Assembly (NCBI RefSeq): GCF_042683125.1
Contig: NZ_JBHUIY010000017.1
Span: 23,554 to 87,553, forward strand
Direction: 5' to 3'
Length of the DNA: 64,000 bases
DNA from: Phaeospirillum tilakii
GTDB lineage: Bacteria; Pseudomonadota; Alphaproteobacteria; Rhodospirillales; Magnetospirillaceae
Shown in pieces: positions 1 to 8,732 of this stretch (positions within the stretch are counted from its first letter, which is position 1; each line of letters begins with the position of its first letter). The notes beneath the pieces were generated by a model. It worked only from the letters and a program-made list of their open reading frames with translations, did no database searches and had not been told where the DNA came from. The translations under genes and the position numbers were made by a program.

Positions 1-509
1 GATCGCGCAGCACGCTGTACGAACAGTTCGGCAACAAGGAAGGCTTGCTGCGGGCGATCGTCGCCGAGGAAACCACCCGGATCTGGGACCTGTTCACCGA
101 CGAACCGGGGCCTTGCAGCTTCTGCGAGGATGGGCTGGTCGCGCTCGGCACCGCCTTCGTCCAGGCCGCGCTGACCCCCAACGCGATCGCGGTGTTCCGC
201 ATCCTGGTCGCCGAGGGCCACCGCGTCCCCGACATCGCCGAATTCTTCTTCAATGACGGGCCGCGCGCGCTCAAGACCCGCCTCGCCGAACGGTTCCGCG
301 CCGCCCTGCCCCCCTCCTCCGACGAGGCCGAGCGGGCCGAGGCCTATGCCCGGATCTATCTCGGCGCGGTGATGGGCGACCTTTATGTCCGCCTCGCCCT
401 CGGCCTCGAATCCCAGCCGCCGACCGAGGCCCGGATCGAGGCCCATGTCCGCGCCGCGGTGACGGTGTTCCTCGACGGCGTCGGCCGTCCCGCCGCCAAG
501 CCGGCCTGA
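1..509 (+). CDS. TetR-family transcriptional regulator, C-terminal part (5' end outside window)
   Basis: The reading frame is open from base 3 and begins inside a TetR helix-turn-helix: STLYEQFGNKEGLLRAIV is the usual end of the recognition helix and the start of helix 4. The rest (about 150 residues) is an all-helical ligand-binding and dimerisation domain that ends in ATVFLDGV. The internal TTG at base 45 is not the real start. The N-terminal 25-40 residues lie upstream of the window. It presumably represses a neighbouring gene to the left; its ligand cannot be told from the sequence. The downstream acyltransferase is convergent, so it is not in the same operon. Confidence 0.8.
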   Translation, partial: SRSTLYEQFGNKEGLLRAIVAEETTRIWDLFTDEPGPCSFCEDGLVALGTAFVQAALTPNAIAVFRILVAEGHRVPDIAEFFFNDGPRALKTRLAERFRAALPPSSDEAERAEAYARIYLGAVMGDLYVRLALGLESQPPTEARIEAHVRAAVTVFLDGVGRPAAKPA

Positions 510-526
510 CCCTCCGGGGCCGCCGC

Positions 527-1618
527 TCAGGCCGCCACGGCGGGAGGCACCGGCCGGCGGTCCTTGCGGGCGAGGCAGGGCCGCTCGACCCGGCGCCACA
601 GCAGCGCCGCCCCCGCCAGCGCCAGCGGGGTGACGGTCAGATGCAGGATCATCGGGGTGATCGCCTCCGGCCCGATCGCGTGGATCAGGCTCTGCTGGAT
701 CGGAAAGGCGAGCAGGTAGGTGCCGTAGGACAGATCGCCGATCCGGCCGGTCAGGTCGAAACGCGGCGGATGGGCCAGCGCGGCGTAGATCACCAGATAA
801 GGCAGGCACAGGGCATAGGCGACCGGCGCGGCGGCGCTGCCGGCGGCCCCCCACAGCGCCAGCAGGCCGACCAGGGCCAGCGGCCCCGACAGCGGCACCC
901 GGTCGCGCCACGCCCACAGCGCCGCCCCGCTGAAGAAGGCGAGGCCGTAGCGCAACACGGGATAGGCGCAAAGCCCGCTCCACACCACCGGCCCCGGCGC
1001 GCCCCAGCCCAGGCCGCCCCAGCCGGCCGCCACCGCGAAGGCGAGCGCGAACGCCGCCAGCACCGCCAGGATCAGCCCCCGGGCGAGACCGCCCAGCACC
1101 TTGAGCGGCACCAGCAGCAGGTAGAAGCCCACCTCCAGCGGCAGGGTCCACAGCGAGCCGTTGACGGCGGCGCCGCCGAACACCCCGGGCAGGACGAACA
1201 CCGGCCCGCCCGGCAGCAGGATGTTGCCGAGATAGGCCCAGGTGGCCGGCGCGGAGAAATACGCGTCGAGCGGCAGGGTGGTCGCCAGCGGCCCGAGCAG
1301 CAGCACCGAGGCCAGCACCACCACCGCCAGCGCCGGCAGCAGGCGCAGCGCCCGGGCCCGCAGATAGGCCCATGAGTCGCGTCGCGCCGCCGAGCGGGTC
1401 ACCAGGAAGCCGCTGATCACGAAGAACAGGGTGACGCCGAATCCGCCACCCGTATCGTAGTCGAGCAACATCGGCGCCAGCCGGTCGCCGGTCCCGAGGA
1501 TCAGGTAATCGTGGCTCCACAGCACCATCAGCGCGGCAAACAGCCGGATCAGGTCGAAATTGTTGTGGCCGCGCCGTTCGAGCGCCGCGCCGATGCTGAG
1601 TCCCCCGTTGCCACCCAT
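527..1618 (-). CDS. acyltransferase family 3 (OafA/YrhL-like) membrane protein
   Basis: A 363-residue integral membrane protein with about ten hydrophobic segments. Its N-terminus, NNFDLIRLFAALMVLWSHDY, is the acyltransferase-3 signature, in which the Arg and the His of the first helices are functional residues. GVTLFFVISGFLV is the second conserved block. Family members transfer acetyl or other acyl groups onto exported polysaccharides, LPS or peptidoglycan. I place the start at base 1618 (MGGNGG), not at the longer ATG at 1675, because a GGAGGGGG Shine-Dalgarno lies 7-8 bases upstream of it. The gene stands alone and converges on the TetR gene; the acceptor glycan is unknown. Confidence 0.8.
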   Translation of the reverse strand: MGGNGGLSIGAALERRGHNNFDLIRLFAALMVLWSHDYLILGTGDRLAPMLLDYDTGGGFGVTLFFVISGFLVTRSAARRDSWAYLRARALRLLPALAVVVLASVLLLGPLATTLPLDAYFSAPATWAYLGNILLPGGPVFVLPGVFGGAAVNGSLWTLPLEVGFYLLLVPLKVLGGLARGLILAVLAAFALAFAVAAGWGGLGWGAPGPVVWSGLCAYPVLRYGLAFFSGAALWAWRDRVPLSGPLALVGLLALWGAAGSAAAPVAYALCLPYLVIYAALAHPPRFDLTGRIGDLSYGTYLLAFPIQQSLIHAIGPEAITPMILHLTVTPLALAGAALLWRRVERPCLARKDRRPVPPAVAA

Positions 1619-1994
1619 GAAGTCCGCCCCCTCCGTTGCCGCCGCGGTTCGACGCCGGACGGGGACGATACCCAAATTCGGGCGGCATGGCGGGGGGACC
1701 GCCCCTGAATGATGCTTTGTTCATATTTTGATATGGACTTTTGGCATATAACTCCCCACATCAACCGGATCAGGCCGTGCGCCCCGGTTATGGCAGCCGC
1801 AAAGAAAATCCCCTTTTAGATGAGGAATTGACCGGGCGCGCGCATAGACCAGCATTAAAAGATGACGGGTCTGGAGGGGTGGTTTACGATATAAACAGAT
1901 AACATAAATCCCGTTACGTCACGCTTTTAGTACGGGAAACACTGTATGGCAGCAATACGCGCCTTCCAGACGAGGCGCCGTAAGGGGTTTTGTC
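1619..1994. other. 376-base AT-richer divergent intergenic region
   Basis: This gap separates the leftward acyltransferase from the rightward chemoreceptor genes and must hold both promoters. Bases about 1705-1920 are clearly AT-richer than the surroundings. An AAGGGG Shine-Dalgarno lies just before the ATG at 1995. No convincing -35/-10 pair, sigma-28 type motif or RNA gene could be assigned. Confidence 0.5.
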
Positions 1995-4061
1995 ATGTCG
2001 ATCAAACGGTTCATTTCGGTCTGCCTCACGGCGATCTCCGCCGTTGTGGTGGCGCTGGCGATCGCATTGTTCAGCGATAATTGGAAAAGCTTCAGCTATG
2101 CGCGTGATGCGGGCGAGCTGGTCCAGGTGCTGGGGGCGCTGACCCAGGTGTCGGAGGCGCTGTCGCCGGAACGGGGGGCGACCAGCGTCGCGCTCGACGG
2201 CGACCCCGCCAACCGCAAGACCCTCGACGAGGCCCGCGCCGGAGTCGACCGTGCCTTCGACGCGGCGCTGGCCCAGGCGCGCGGCACCACCCAGCCCGAC
2301 ATCCTGGCGATGACCCGCGCGCTGGAGCAGATCCGCGCCGACAACGTCCGCCTGCGCGCCGAGGCCGATGCCCTGGCCGGCGGTCCGAGCGACCAGATCG
2401 CCGCGTTCCGCCCCCGCTTTTTCAACGCGATGTTCGAGGTGCTCAACCGCACCAGTGCCCTGACCGCGACGCTGGAGCGGCGGCTGGTCGGACTCGACGC
2501 CGACGTCGCCAGCCCGGCGGCGCTGGCCGGCACCGCCTGGGCCCTGCGCGATCAGGCCGGGCGCTTCTCGACCCAGCACATCGCCGCGATCACCTCGGGC
2601 AAGCCGTTCTCGCCCGAGCTGCTGCGCGACCTCTATCTCGGCCGGGGCCGGGTGGCGCAATTGTGGGAGCAGCTGCGCGACAAGGCCGGCGGGCCCGACA
2701 GCCCGGCCGGGCTGCGCGAGGCGCTCGGCAAGCTCGAAGCCGGCTTCTTCACCCCGTTCCAGCCGCTGAGCGACCGGGTGTTCAAGGCCGGCCTGGGTGA
2801 CGGCGTCTACGACCTCACCCCGGCCGAATGGCGGCGCCAGACCGCGCCGATGCTGAAATCGCTGATGCTGATGCGCGACGCCGCCATCGCCGAGGCCGGC
2901 CAGGTCGCCGCCACCCACCGCGACCAGGCCCTGCGCGCCCTGCTGCTGCTCGGCCTGCTGCTGGCGGTGGCGGTGGTGGTGCTGGCCGGGGCGGTGATCG
3001 GCATCCAGCGCCGGGTGGTGACGCCGCTGTCCGGCCTGACCGGCACCATCGGCGCCTTCGCCGCCGGCCAGCGCGCCTTCACCGTGCCGCACGCCGACCG
3101 CGACGACGAGATCGGCCAGATGGCCAAGGCGATCGAGGTGCTGCGCGCCAATGCCTGCGACGCCGACGACCATGCCCGCCAGGAGGCCGCCGACGCCACC
3201 GCGCGCGATCAGCGCCGGTCGCAGGTCGAGGCGGTCACCGCCCGCTTCGTCACCTCGATCAACACGGTGGTCGAGGGGGTCAGCGTGGCGATCGAGGGGC
3301 TGCGCCGGGCCACCACCACCCTGTCCGCCACCTCGGCCACCACCACCGAACAGTCCGGGGTGGTCGCCAACGCCGCCGACCATGCCAGCAGCAACGTCCA
3401 GACCGTCGCCGCCGCCGCCGAGGAACTGTCCAACAGCATCCAGGAGATTTCCCGCCGGGTCGCCGAGACCGCCCACGCGATGGACGGGGCGGTGCATCAG
3501 GCCCAGGCCACCGACGCCACCGTGCGCGGGCTGGCCGAGGCCGCCCGCCGCATCGGCGACGTGGTCAGCCTGATCACCGACATCGCCAGCCAGACCAACC
3601 TCTTGGCGCTCAACGCGACCATCGAGGCGGCGCGGGCCGGCGAGGCCGGCAAGGGCTTCGCGGTGGTGGCGGGCGAGGTCAAGAGCCTCGCCAACCAGAC
3701 CGCCAAGGCCACCGACGACATCCAGGCCCAGGTGGCGGCGATCCAGGCCGAGACCGAACGCGCGGTCGAGGCGATCGGCGGCATCAGCGCCACCATCGCC
3801 ACCGTCAACCAGTACACCATCGGCATCGCCAGCGCGGTCGAACAGCAGGGCGCCGCCACCCAGGAGATCGCCCGCAACGTCCAGCAGGCCGCCGCCGGCA
3901 CCGCCGAGGTGTCGCACTCGATCGGCCGGGTGCTGGAGGCCGAGCGCGCCACCGCCACCGCCGCCACCGAGCTGTCGGCCCTGGCCGACCGGCTGCACGG
4001 CGAGAGCGACCGCCTCAAGAGCGAGGTCGGCGGCTTCGTCGCCGAGGTCAAGGCCAATTGA
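1995..4061 (+). CDS. methyl-accepting chemotaxis protein (tandem copy 1)
   Basis: A 688-residue transmembrane chemoreceptor. TM1 is at about residues 8-27, followed by a periplasmic helical sensory domain (about 30-312; the ERGATSVALDGD stretch at 59-70 recalls NIT-type or four-helix-bundle sensors), TM2 at 315-337, a HAMP domain at 338-390 and a signalling domain to the end. The signalling hairpin tip NLLALNATIEAARAGEAG is canonical for coupling CheA and CheW. No C-terminal NWETF-type CheR tether is present; the protein ends in AEVKAN. It is the first of three equal-length tandem paralogues and the most diverged in the sensory domain. The ligand is unknown. Confidence 0.9.
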   Translation: MSIKRFISVCLTAISAVVVALAIALFSDNWKSFSYARDAGELVQVLGALTQVSEALSPERGATSVALDGDPANRKTLDEARAGVDRAFDAALAQARGTTQPDILAMTRALEQIRADNVRLRAEADALAGGPSDQIAAFRPRFFNAMFEVLNRTSALTATLERRLVGLDADVASPAALAGTAWALRDQAGRFSTQHIAAITSGKPFSPELLRDLYLGRGRVAQLWEQLRDKAGGPDSPAGLREALGKLEAGFFTPFQPLSDRVFKAGLGDGVYDLTPAEWRRQTAPMLKSLMLMRDAAIAEAGQVAATHRDQALRALLLLGLLLAVAVVVLAGAVIGIQRRVVTPLSGLTGTIGAFAAGQRAFTVPHADRDDEIGQMAKAIEVLRANACDADDHARQEAADATARDQRRSQVEAVTARFVTSINTVVEGVSVAIEGLRRATTTLSATSATTTEQSGVVANAADHASSNVQTVAAAAEELSNSIQEISRRVAETAHAMDGAVHQAQATDATVRGLAEAARRIGDVVSLITDIASQTNLLALNATIEAARAGEAGKGFAVVAGEVKSLANQTAKATDDIQAQVAAIQAETERAVEAIGGISATIATVNQYTIGIASAVEQQGAATQEIARNVQQAAAGTAEVSHSIGRVLEAERATATAATELSALADRLHGESDRLKSEVGGFVAEVKAN

Positions 4062-4067
4062 TGCGCC

Positions 4068-4086
4068 GCCCCGCGAGGGGCTTTAT
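4068..4086 (+). terminator. short hairpin with GCGA loop between chemoreceptor genes 1 and 2
   Basis: GCCCC-GCGA-GGGGC is followed by TTTAT, seven bases after the stop of copy 1. The stem is only 5 bp with a GNRA loop, so it may be a weak attenuator that lets part of the transcription run into copy 2. Confidence 0.35.
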
Positions 4087-4125
4087 CGCCAGCGCCCGGC
4101 GCTGTAGATGCGAGGGACCCGACCG

Positions 4126-6192
4126 ATGTCGATCAAGACCTTCATTTCCGCCTGTCTGGGGGCGATCGCCGCCTTCATGGGGCTGATCGCGCTGTTCCTG
4201 TTCAGCCAGAACTGGAAGGATTATCAGTCCGCCCGCGACGCCGGGACCCTGGTCGGCCTGCTCGGCGCCTCGACCCGGGTGACCGAGGGGCTGGCGATCG
4301 AACGCGGCGCCACCAACGTGGTGCTGGAGGGCAACGCCGCCGGCCGCGCCGCGCTCGATCAGGTGCGCGGCCGGCTCGACGCCAGTTTCGAGGCGGCGAC
4401 CGCCCAGGCCAAAGGCGCCGGGGTCGCCGAGGGCGCCGAGGTCCTGAAGACGCTGGAGACGATCCGCGCCACCCTCCGCACCTGGCGCGACAAGGCGGAC
4501 GCCTTCACCCCGGCCACCCCGGAACAGGGGGTGGCGATGCGCCAGGAATTCGGCAAGGCGGTCTATGAGGCGATGAACCTCGCCCTCAAGAGCAACGCCA
4601 TGCTCGAACGCCATCTGGTCAAGCTCGACGCCGAGGTGGCCAATCCGGCGATGCTGGCGGGCGAGAGCTGGAACCTGCGCGACCTGTCCAGCCGGGATTC
4701 GACCTCCTACATCGTCGCCCTCACCGCGTCGAAGCCGATCGACGCCGCGCTGCTGCGCGAGATGACCCTGTCCGACGGGCGGATCCGCCAGACCTGGGAA
4801 CGGCTGGCCGAGCGCGCCGGGGCCGCCGACAGCCCGGCCGCCCTGCGCGAGGCGGTCGCCAAGGTCGAGGCCAGCTACATCACCCCGATGAAGGCGCTGC
4901 GCCAGCGGGTGATCAGCGCCGGCACCACCGGCGCCGGCTACGACCTCGACGCGGCCGAATGGCGGCGCCTCACCGGGCCGATGATGCAATCGACCCTGGC
5001 GATCCGCGACGCCGCGCTGGAGGAAGCGGCCCGGGTCGCCGACACCAACCGCGGCGAGGCCCTTAACACCCTGCGGCTGCTCGGCCTGCTGCTGGCCGCC
5101 GCCACCGCCACCCTGGCCGGGTCGGTGATCGCGATCCAGCGCCGGGTGGTGACGCCGCTGTCCGACCTGACCGGCACCATCGCCGCCTTCGCCGCCGGCC
5201 AGCGGAGCTTCAGCGTCCCCCATGCCGGCCGCGCCGACGAGATCGGCCAGATGGCCCAGGCGATCGAGGTGCTGCGCGCCAATGCCTGCGACGCCGACGA
5301 CCATGCCCGCCAGGAGGCCGCCGCCGCCGCCGCGCGCGACCAGCGCCGCAGCCAGGTCGAGGCGGTCACCGCCCGCTTCGTCACCTCGATCGACAAAGTG
5401 GTCGACGGGGTCAGCGTCGCGATCGAGGGGCTGCGCCGGGCCACCGCCACCCTGTCCGCCACCTCGGCCACCACCACCGAACAGTCCGGGGTGGTCGCCA
5501 ACGCCGCCGACCATGCCAGCAGCAACGTCCAGACCGTCGCCGCCGCCGCCGAGGAACTGTCCAACAGCATCCAGGAGATTTCCCGCCGGGTCGCCGAGAC
5601 CGCCCACGCGATGGACGGGGCGGTGCGTCAGGCCGAGGCCACCGACGCCACCGTGCGCGGGCTGGCCGAGGCCGCCCGCCGCATCGGCGACGTGGTCAGC
5701 CTGATCACCGACATCGCCAGCCAGACCAACCTGCTGGCGCTCAACGCCACCATCGAGGCGGCCCGCGCCGGCGAGGCCGGCAAGGGCTTCGCGGTGGTGG
5801 CGGGCGAGGTCAAGAGCCTCGCCAACCAGACCGCGCGCGCCACCGACGACATCCAGACCCAGGTGGCGGCGATCCAGGCCGAGACCCAGCGCGCGGTCGA
5901 GGCGATCGGCGGCATCAGCGCCACCATCGCCACCGTCAACCAGTACACCATCGGCATCGCCAGCGCGGTCGAGCAGCAGGGCGCCGCCACCCAGGAAATC
6001 GCCCGCAACGTCCAGCAGGCCGCCGCCGGCACCGCCGAGGTGTCGCATTCGATCGAGCGGGTGCTGGAGGCCGAGCGCGCCACCGCCACCGCCGCCACCG
6101 AGCTATCCGCCCTGGCCGACCGCCTGCACGGCGAGAGCGACCGCCTCAAGGGCGAGGTCGGCGGCTTCGTCGCCGAGGTCAAGGCGGGCTGA
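4126..6192 (+). CDS. methyl-accepting chemotaxis protein (tandem copy 2)
   Basis: 688 residues, with the same layout and exactly the same length as the copies on either side: TM1, periplasmic helical sensor, TM2 near residues 315-335, HAMP, signalling domain. I start it at 4126 (MSIKTF), 8 bases after a CGAGGGA ribosome site. An upstream in-frame ATG at 4108 would add six residues not found in the paralogues. Its sensor is closer to copy 3 than to copy 1 (TRVTEGLAIERGAT here, TRVTEGLALERGAT in copy 3). Only 64 bases separate it from copy 1, so the two are probably co-transcribed. The signal sensed is unknown. Confidence 0.9.
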   Translation: MSIKTFISACLGAIAAFMGLIALFLFSQNWKDYQSARDAGTLVGLLGASTRVTEGLAIERGATNVVLEGNAAGRAALDQVRGRLDASFEAATAQAKGAGVAEGAEVLKTLETIRATLRTWRDKADAFTPATPEQGVAMRQEFGKAVYEAMNLALKSNAMLERHLVKLDAEVANPAMLAGESWNLRDLSSRDSTSYIVALTASKPIDAALLREMTLSDGRIRQTWERLAERAGAADSPAALREAVAKVEASYITPMKALRQRVISAGTTGAGYDLDAAEWRRLTGPMMQSTLAIRDAALEEAARVADTNRGEALNTLRLLGLLLAAATATLAGSVIAIQRRVVTPLSDLTGTIAAFAAGQRSFSVPHAGRADEIGQMAQAIEVLRANACDADDHARQEAAAAAARDQRRSQVEAVTARFVTSIDKVVDGVSVAIEGLRRATATLSATSATTTEQSGVVANAADHASSNVQTVAAAAEELSNSIQEISRRVAETAHAMDGAVRQAEATDATVRGLAEAARRIGDVVSLITDIASQTNLLALNATIEAARAGEAGKGFAVVAGEVKSLANQTARATDDIQTQVAAIQAETQRAVEAIGGISATIATVNQYTIGIASAVEQQGAATQEIARNVQQAAAGTAEVSHSIERVLEAERATATAATELSALADRLHGESDRLKGEVGGFVAEVKAG

Positions 6193-6197
6193 GCCCC

Positions 6198-6221
6198 CGG
6201 CGCGGCGGCACCGCCGCGCCG
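6198..6221. terminator. 11-bp perfect inverted repeat after chemoreceptor copy 2
   Basis: CGGCGCGGCGG and CCGCCGCGCCG are separated by two bases, five bases after the stop. There is no T-run, so this is a candidate for transcript-end stabilisation or a weak terminator. Confidence 0.4.
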
Positions 6222-6280
6222 CCGCCCCCTTGCGGGCGACAGCATCGCCTCTATCCCCAGTTGATTTTGATCAAGCAAAA

Positions 6281-6302
6281 CGGCAGGCCAAATGGCCTGC
6301 CG
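6281..6302. terminator. 9-bp perfect inverted repeat, T-tailed on the minus strand
   Basis: CGGCAGGCC-AAAT-GGCCTGCCG. On the minus strand the stem is followed by TTTTGC, so it looks like a terminator for antisense transcription entering from the copy 3 side. On the plus strand it would only be a strong hairpin about 90 bases after copy 2. The rest of the gap to 6479 is AT-rich (about 6330-6440) and probably holds the promoter of copy 3. Confidence 0.4.
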
Positions 6303-6479
6303 GGCGTCCGCGCGCTATTACCTACGAAGGGTGGTGGTGTTTTGCCGCATTGTTCAGCCAATGCATTTACCGGACGACAAACTTTTTTACTTATAGGTCA
6401 TTCTTCACACGGCGCCATTTTCCATCGGAAGAAATCCGACCGGCCCGCACCAGATAATACCGTCGTGAGGGGATGACAT

Positions 6480-8546
6480 ATGTCTATCAGCAAGTTCATC
6501 TCGGCCTGCCTCGTCGCGATCGGCGCCGTCATGGTGCTGATGGCGCTGCTGCTGTTCAGCCAGAACTGGCGGGACTTCCAGGCCGCCAACGACGCCAGCG
6601 TGCTGGTCCGCCTGCTCGGCGCCTCGACCCGGGTGACCGAGGGACTGGCGCTGGAACGCGGCGCCACCAGCGCGGTGCTGGAGGGCAATGCCCCCAACCG
6701 CCAGACGATGGATCAGGCCCGCGCCCGCCTCGACGCCGGGTTCGAGGCGGCGCTGCGGGAGGCGGCCGGATCCTCGCTGCCCCAGGCGCGGGAAACCCTG
6801 CAAACGATCGAGGGGATCCGCGCCACCATCCGCGACTGGCGCGGCAAGGCCGACGCCTTCACCCCGACCGCGCCCGAACAGGACGCCGCCCTGCTCAAGC
6901 AGTACGCCGCCGGGGTCTACGAGACGATGAACCTCGCCCTCAAGACCAACGCGATGCTGGAACGCCATCTGGTCCGGCTCGACGCCGAGGTCGCCAACCC
7001 GGCGATGCTGGCGGGCGAATCCTGGAAGCTGCGCGATCTGGCCGGGCGGGATTCGACGCTCTACATCACCGCGCTCAATTCCCGCCAGACGCTGACCTCG
7101 CGCCTGTTGCAGGACATGCGGGTGTCGGAGGGACGGATCCAGCAGACCTGGGAGCGGCTGAAGGAAAAGGCCGGCGGCCCCGACAGCCCGGCCGGCCTGC
7201 GCGAGGCGGCGGGCAAGACCGAGGCCGGCTACATCACGCCGATGCAGGCCCAGCATGTCCGGGTGATCACCGCCGGCCTCGCCGATGGCGCCTATGACCT
7301 CGACGCGGTCGAATGGCGGCGTCAGGCCGGGCCGATGCTGCAAGCGACCCTGGCGATCCGCGACGCCGCGCTGGAGGAGGCGACCCGGGTCGCCACCACC
7401 AACCGCGAACAGGCGCTGCATTCCCTGCTGCTGCTCGGCCTGCTGCTGACGGTGGCGGCGGCGGTGCTGGCCGGGGCGGCGCTCGGCCTCCGCCGCCGGG
7501 TGGTGACGCCGCTGTCCGACCTGACCGGCACCATCGCCGCCTTCGCCGCCGGCGAGCGGAGCTTCACCGTGCCCCATGCCGGCCGCGCCGACGAGATCGG
7601 CCGGATGGCCCAGGCGATCGAGGTGCTGCGCGCCAATGCCTGCGAGGCCGACGAGCATGCCCGCGCCGAGGCCGCCGACGCCGCCGCGCGCGACCGCCGC
7701 CGCACCCAGGTCGAGGCGGTCACCGTCCGCTTCGTCGATACGATCGACAACGTGGTCGAGGGGGTCAGCGCGGCGATCGACGGGCTGCGCCGGGCCACCA
7801 CCACCCTGTCCGCCACCTCGGCCACCACCACCGAACAGTCCGGGGTGGTCGCCAACGCCGCCGACCATGCCAGCAGCAACGTCCAGACCGTCGCCGCCGC
7901 CGCCGAGGAACTGTCCAACAGCATCCAGGAGATTTCCCGCCGGGTCAGCGAGACCGCCCAGGCGATGGATGGGGCGGTGCATCAGGCCGAGGCCACCAAC
8001 GCCACCGTGCGCGGGCTGGCCGAAGCCGCCCGCCGCATCGGCGACGTGGTCAGCCTGATCACCGACATCGCCAGCCAGACCAACCTTTTGGCGCTCAACG
8101 CGACCATCGAGGCGGCGCGGGCCGGCGACGCCGGCAAGGGCTTCGCGGTGGTGGCGGGCGAGGTCAAGACCCTGGCCAACCAGACCGCGCGCGCCACCGA
8201 CGACATCCAGACCCAGGTGGCGGCGATCCAGGCCGAGACCCAGCGCGCGGTCGAGGCGATCGGCGCCATCAGCGCCACCATCGCCACCGTCAACCAGTAC
8301 ACCATCGGCATCGCCAGCGCGGTCGAGCAGCAGGGCGCCGCCACCCAGGAAATCGCCCGCAACGTCCAGCAGGCCGCCGCCGGCACCGCCGAGGTGTCGC
8401 GCTCGATCGGCCGGGTGCTGGAGGCCGAGCGCGCCACCGCCACCGCCGCCACCGAGCTGTCCGCCCTGGCCGACCGGCTGCACGGCGAGAGCGACCGCCT
8501 CAAGGGCGAGGTCGGCGGCTTCGTCGCCGAGGTCAAGGCGGGCTGA
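6480..8546 (+). CDS. methyl-accepting chemotaxis protein (tandem copy 3)
   Basis: 688 residues, domain for domain as in copies 1 and 2, with no insertion or deletion relative to them. The start ATG at 6480 follows GAGGGG. The 287-base AT-richer gap before it suggests its own promoter, unlike copy 2. The signalling half is nearly identical to the other two at DNA level, including 146 bases (7801-7946) identical in all three. The sensory half is about as similar to copy 2 as paralogues of recent origin would be. It likely feeds the same CheA/CheW array with a different or shifted ligand range. Confidence 0.9.
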   Translation: MSISKFISACLVAIGAVMVLMALLLFSQNWRDFQAANDASVLVRLLGASTRVTEGLALERGATSAVLEGNAPNRQTMDQARARLDAGFEAALREAAGSSLPQARETLQTIEGIRATIRDWRGKADAFTPTAPEQDAALLKQYAAGVYETMNLALKTNAMLERHLVRLDAEVANPAMLAGESWKLRDLAGRDSTLYITALNSRQTLTSRLLQDMRVSEGRIQQTWERLKEKAGGPDSPAGLREAAGKTEAGYITPMQAQHVRVITAGLADGAYDLDAVEWRRQAGPMLQATLAIRDAALEEATRVATTNREQALHSLLLLGLLLTVAAAVLAGAALGLRRRVVTPLSDLTGTIAAFAAGERSFTVPHAGRADEIGRMAQAIEVLRANACEADEHARAEAADAAARDRRRTQVEAVTVRFVDTIDNVVEGVSAAIDGLRRATTTLSATSATTTEQSGVVANAADHASSNVQTVAAAAEELSNSIQEISRRVSETAQAMDGAVHQAEATNATVRGLAEAARRIGDVVSLITDIASQTNLLALNATIEAARAGDAGKGFAVVAGEVKTLANQTARATDDIQTQVAAIQAETQRAVEAIGAISATIATVNQYTIGIASAVEQQGAATQEIARNVQQAAAGTAEVSRSIGRVLEAERATATAATELSALADRLHGESDRLKGEVGGFVAEVKAG

Positions 8547-8558
8547 GCCCTCCCCTCT

Positions 8559-8590
8559 GCCCCGGCGACGGCCGCGGCCGCCGCCGGGGC
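8559..8590 (+). terminator. GC-rich hairpin after the chemoreceptor cluster
   Basis: GCCCCGGCG and CGCCGGGGC form a 9-bp perfect stem around an inner GGCCGCGGCC palindrome, 12 bases after the stop of copy 3. There is no T-run. It probably ends the chemoreceptor transcript. Confidence 0.45.
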
Positions 8591-8623
8591 GAGCGAAGGC
8601 GCCGTCGCCGCCGCTCTGCGAGC

Positions 8624-8636
8624 GATTCTTAGAATC
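8624..8636. promoter_or_regulatory. GATTCT-T-AGAATC palindrome upstream of iron operon (candidate operator)
   Basis: A perfect 6+1+6 palindrome in otherwise GC-rich DNA, about 100 bases before the first gene of the FTR1 operon. Its position suits a metal-responsive repressor. The AT-rich half sites are in the style of Fur or Irr sites, but the match to any published consensus is only partial, so the regulator is not identified. Confidence 0.35.
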
Positions 8637-8732
8637 TGTTGCTCCGCACGTTCTCCCTGCGTAAGATTACCTATCAGACGCAGTCGCAGAGGCGCGTCCG
8701 GCCGGTCCGGACGCGAAAGGATGGAACGGACG

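Noticed and set aside
1914..3998. 694-residue minus-strand open frame opposite chemoreceptor copy 1 (and similar frames opposite copies 2 and 3)
   Set aside because: Low-complexity Gly/Asp/Leu/Arg translation produced by high-GC codon structure of the true genes; no domain and no ribosome site.
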